A DNA stretch of 64,000 nucleotides from Pseudomonas fuscovaginae SE-1 (GTDB lineage: Bacteria > Pseudomonadota > Gammaproteobacteria > Pseudomonadales > Pseudomonadaceae), in assembly GCF_000364705.1 (NCBI RefSeq), contig NZ_AQOH01000312.1, positions 61,569 through 125,568 of the forward strand, given 5' to 3'. Both the position numbers and the translations under genes were made by a program. Below are positions 63,330 to 64,000 of this stretch, one piece after another (the first letter of the stretch is position 1; each line of letters starts with the position of its first letter). Below the pieces are notes generated by a model. The model was not told the origin of the DNA and ran no database searches. It was given only the letters and a program-made list of their open reading frames with translations.

Positions 63330-63554
63330 CGCAACTTCACGGGCCGACACGAAGAGCAGATCGTCGTCATCGATCCGGCCGGCGACATACAGGCCGAGCA
63401 GCACGGCCAGGCTGGCCGAGCCCTTGCCTGCGCATTCCAGCCGGCTCGCGGCCGGCTGGCTCAACCCGAACATCCGCCAGAACGCCTCCTGGCTCTTGCC
63501 CAACTGCAATCGCAGGACAACGGCCTGCCTGATCAAACTTCGCTCAACCCTCAT
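63309..63554 (-). CDS. rsaL: RsaL-like quorum-sensing repressor
   Basis: 81 residues. The segment GKSQEAFWRMFGLSQPAASR with following LAVLLGLYVAGRIDDDDL matches the pattern of Pseudomonas RsaL (SQExFWxxFGxSQ...SRxExG...LLxxYxxGxIxDxxL) as I remember it. RsaL is a small tetrahelical HTH protein that represses lasI-type genes to keep signal levels steady. The layout (regulator +, rsaL -, synthase +, with rsaL divergent from the synthase) is exactly that of lasR-rsaL-lasI and ppuR-rsaL-ppuI. GAAGG precedes the ATG. Confidence 0.8.
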   Translation of the reverse strand: MRVERSLIRQAVVLRLQLGKSQEAFWRMFGLSQPAASRLECAGKGSASLAVLLGLYVAGRIDDDDLLFVSAREVALGRHEI

Positions 63555-63609
63555 TTCAACGCCTTCGCAGGGAAACCCAGACGATATTCGACTCCCCTCC
63601 GGCCAGCCA

Positions 63610-63626
63610 CCTATCAGATTGATAGG
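63610..63626. promoter_or_regulatory. lux-box-like palindrome in front of luxI
   Basis: CCTATCA-GAT-TGATAGG is a perfect 7-base inverted repeat. It resembles the Las/Lux box pattern CTNNCAGNTNTGNNAG but is one base shorter at the centre. It is centred about 35 bases upstream of a possible -10 TATAAA (63650-63655), that is near -44 from the likely start, where LuxR activators usually bind. Confidence 0.65.
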
Positions 63627-63634
63627 CTACTAAT

Positions 63635-63649
63635 TATCCATACTGGATA
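63635..63649. promoter_or_regulatory. Second palindrome, candidate RsaL-type operator
   Basis: TATCCA-TAC-TGGATA, a perfect 6-base inverted repeat with a 3-base centre, 25 bases downstream of the first palindrome (start to start) and directly in front of the candidate -10. The position would block RNA polymerase if bound. It does not match the known RsaL box of P. aeruginosa (TATGnAATTnCATA as I recall). Confidence 0.5.
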
Positions 63650-63681
63650 TATAAATACCTGGTCTTTTCGAGGTAACTTCC

Positions 63682-63960
63682 GTGAATATAGCCATTGATA
63701 AAAGAAACAACTTCGACGATATATGCCTGGAAAAAATGCATATCCTGAGAGCGAAGATATTCCGTGATAAGAAAGATTGGGATGTCAGTGTCATCGGTGG
63801 CATGGAGATCGATGGCTACGATGCACTGAATCCCTATTACATGATCCTGCAGGACGCCGATCTGAATGAAAGTGTCCGCGGCTGCTGGCGACTCTTGCCC
63901 ACCACCGGCCCGAACATGCTGGCCGATACTTTTCCGGAACTTCTGGCAGGTGCTCCGTAA
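63682..63960 (+). pseudogene. Truncated LuxI-family acyl-homoserine-lactone synthase
   Basis: A GTG start after CGAGG opens a 92-residue frame that is clearly the N-terminal half of a LuxI protein. It has MHILRAKIF (conserved Arg23, Phe27), WDV (Trp33), MEIDGYDAL (Glu42, Asp44, Asp47) and GCWRLLPTTGPNMLADTFPE (Arg70, Phe84). TAA at 63958 then ends it, whereas LuxI proteins are about 190-220 residues and need the later WELSRF region. In the +1 frame the next residues are VSDPSSPHSNQESE; VSDP would fit the expected AP-x-S-P continuation, but no WELSRF appears in the 40 bases left. Frameshift, disruption or true pseudogene cannot be told apart at the window edge. Confidence 0.85.
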
Positions 63961-64000
63961 GCGATCCATCGTCCCCACATTCAAACCAAGAATCTGAGGT

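Noticed and set aside
63682..63960. A complete short LuxI-like protein
   Set aside because: 92 residues cannot hold the acyl-carrier and WELSRF region; treated as truncated.

Overview
The window is a Pseudomonas chromosome segment, most likely from the P. fluorescens complex. The evidence is gene content and order: argP-lysE-sodB-bifA, an imelysin/di-haem operon of the PAO1 icmP type, then the long syntenic block rpoS-nlpD-pcm-surE-truD-ispF ... eno-kdsA-pyrG-tilS-accA-dnaE-rnhB-lpx-fabZ-skp-bamA-rseP-dxr-cdsA-uppS-frr-pyrH-tsf-rpsB, map-glnD-dapC. The DNA is GC-rich, and four REP/REPIN-type inverted repeats of Pseudomonas style sit in intergenic gaps. No tRNA, rRNA, CRISPR array or complete insertion sequence was seen.

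Layout. 1-4.7 kb: start of ung, an enoyl-CoA hydratase-family gene, a Tyr/Gly/His-rich lipoprotein, a membrane coiled-coil protein, an SDR and argP. 4.8-8.7 kb: LysE exporter, sodB and bifA (c-di-GMP phosphodiesterase). 8.8-14.1 kb: an apparent iron-related operon (imelysin lipoprotein, di-haem protein, second imelysin, DUF1513) behind an operator-like inverted repeat. 14.1-21.6 kb: an accessory operon with weaker GC bias (see below). 21.8-61.5 kb: conserved housekeeping DNA, mostly on the minus strand (stress sigma factor, isoprenoids, formaldehyde detoxification, central metabolism, lipid A and outer-membrane biogenesis, translation factors, nitrogen sensing, lysine synthesis). 61.5-64 kb: an accessory end with a ferredoxin-type reductase and a LasR/RsaL/LasI-like quorum-sensing locus whose synthase gene is broken.

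Main discovery candidate. The seven tightly coupled genes at 14957-21616 contain all four enzyme types of the cytidine diphosphoramidate (CDPA) pathway described for the Campylobacter jejuni O-methyl phosphoramidate capsule modification: a PEP-synthase-like protein (L-glutamine kinase type), a CTP-type nucleotidyltransferase, a class I amidohydrolase, and an APS-kinase-like small kinase with no sulfate-activation genes nearby. They are combined with a CDP-glycerol glycerophosphotransferase-like protein, a formyltransferase and an unknown 187-residue protein. No methyltransferase is present. An ops/JUMPstart-like element (14380-14389) precedes the operon, as in RfaH-controlled surface polysaccharide operons. 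My inference is that the operon makes activated phosphoramidate and attaches it, possibly in a formylated form, to a surface glycan or small molecule.

Second point of interest. The right end has the lasR-rsaL-lasI gene topology with two neighbouring palindromes in front of luxI, but the luxI reading frame stops after 92 codons.
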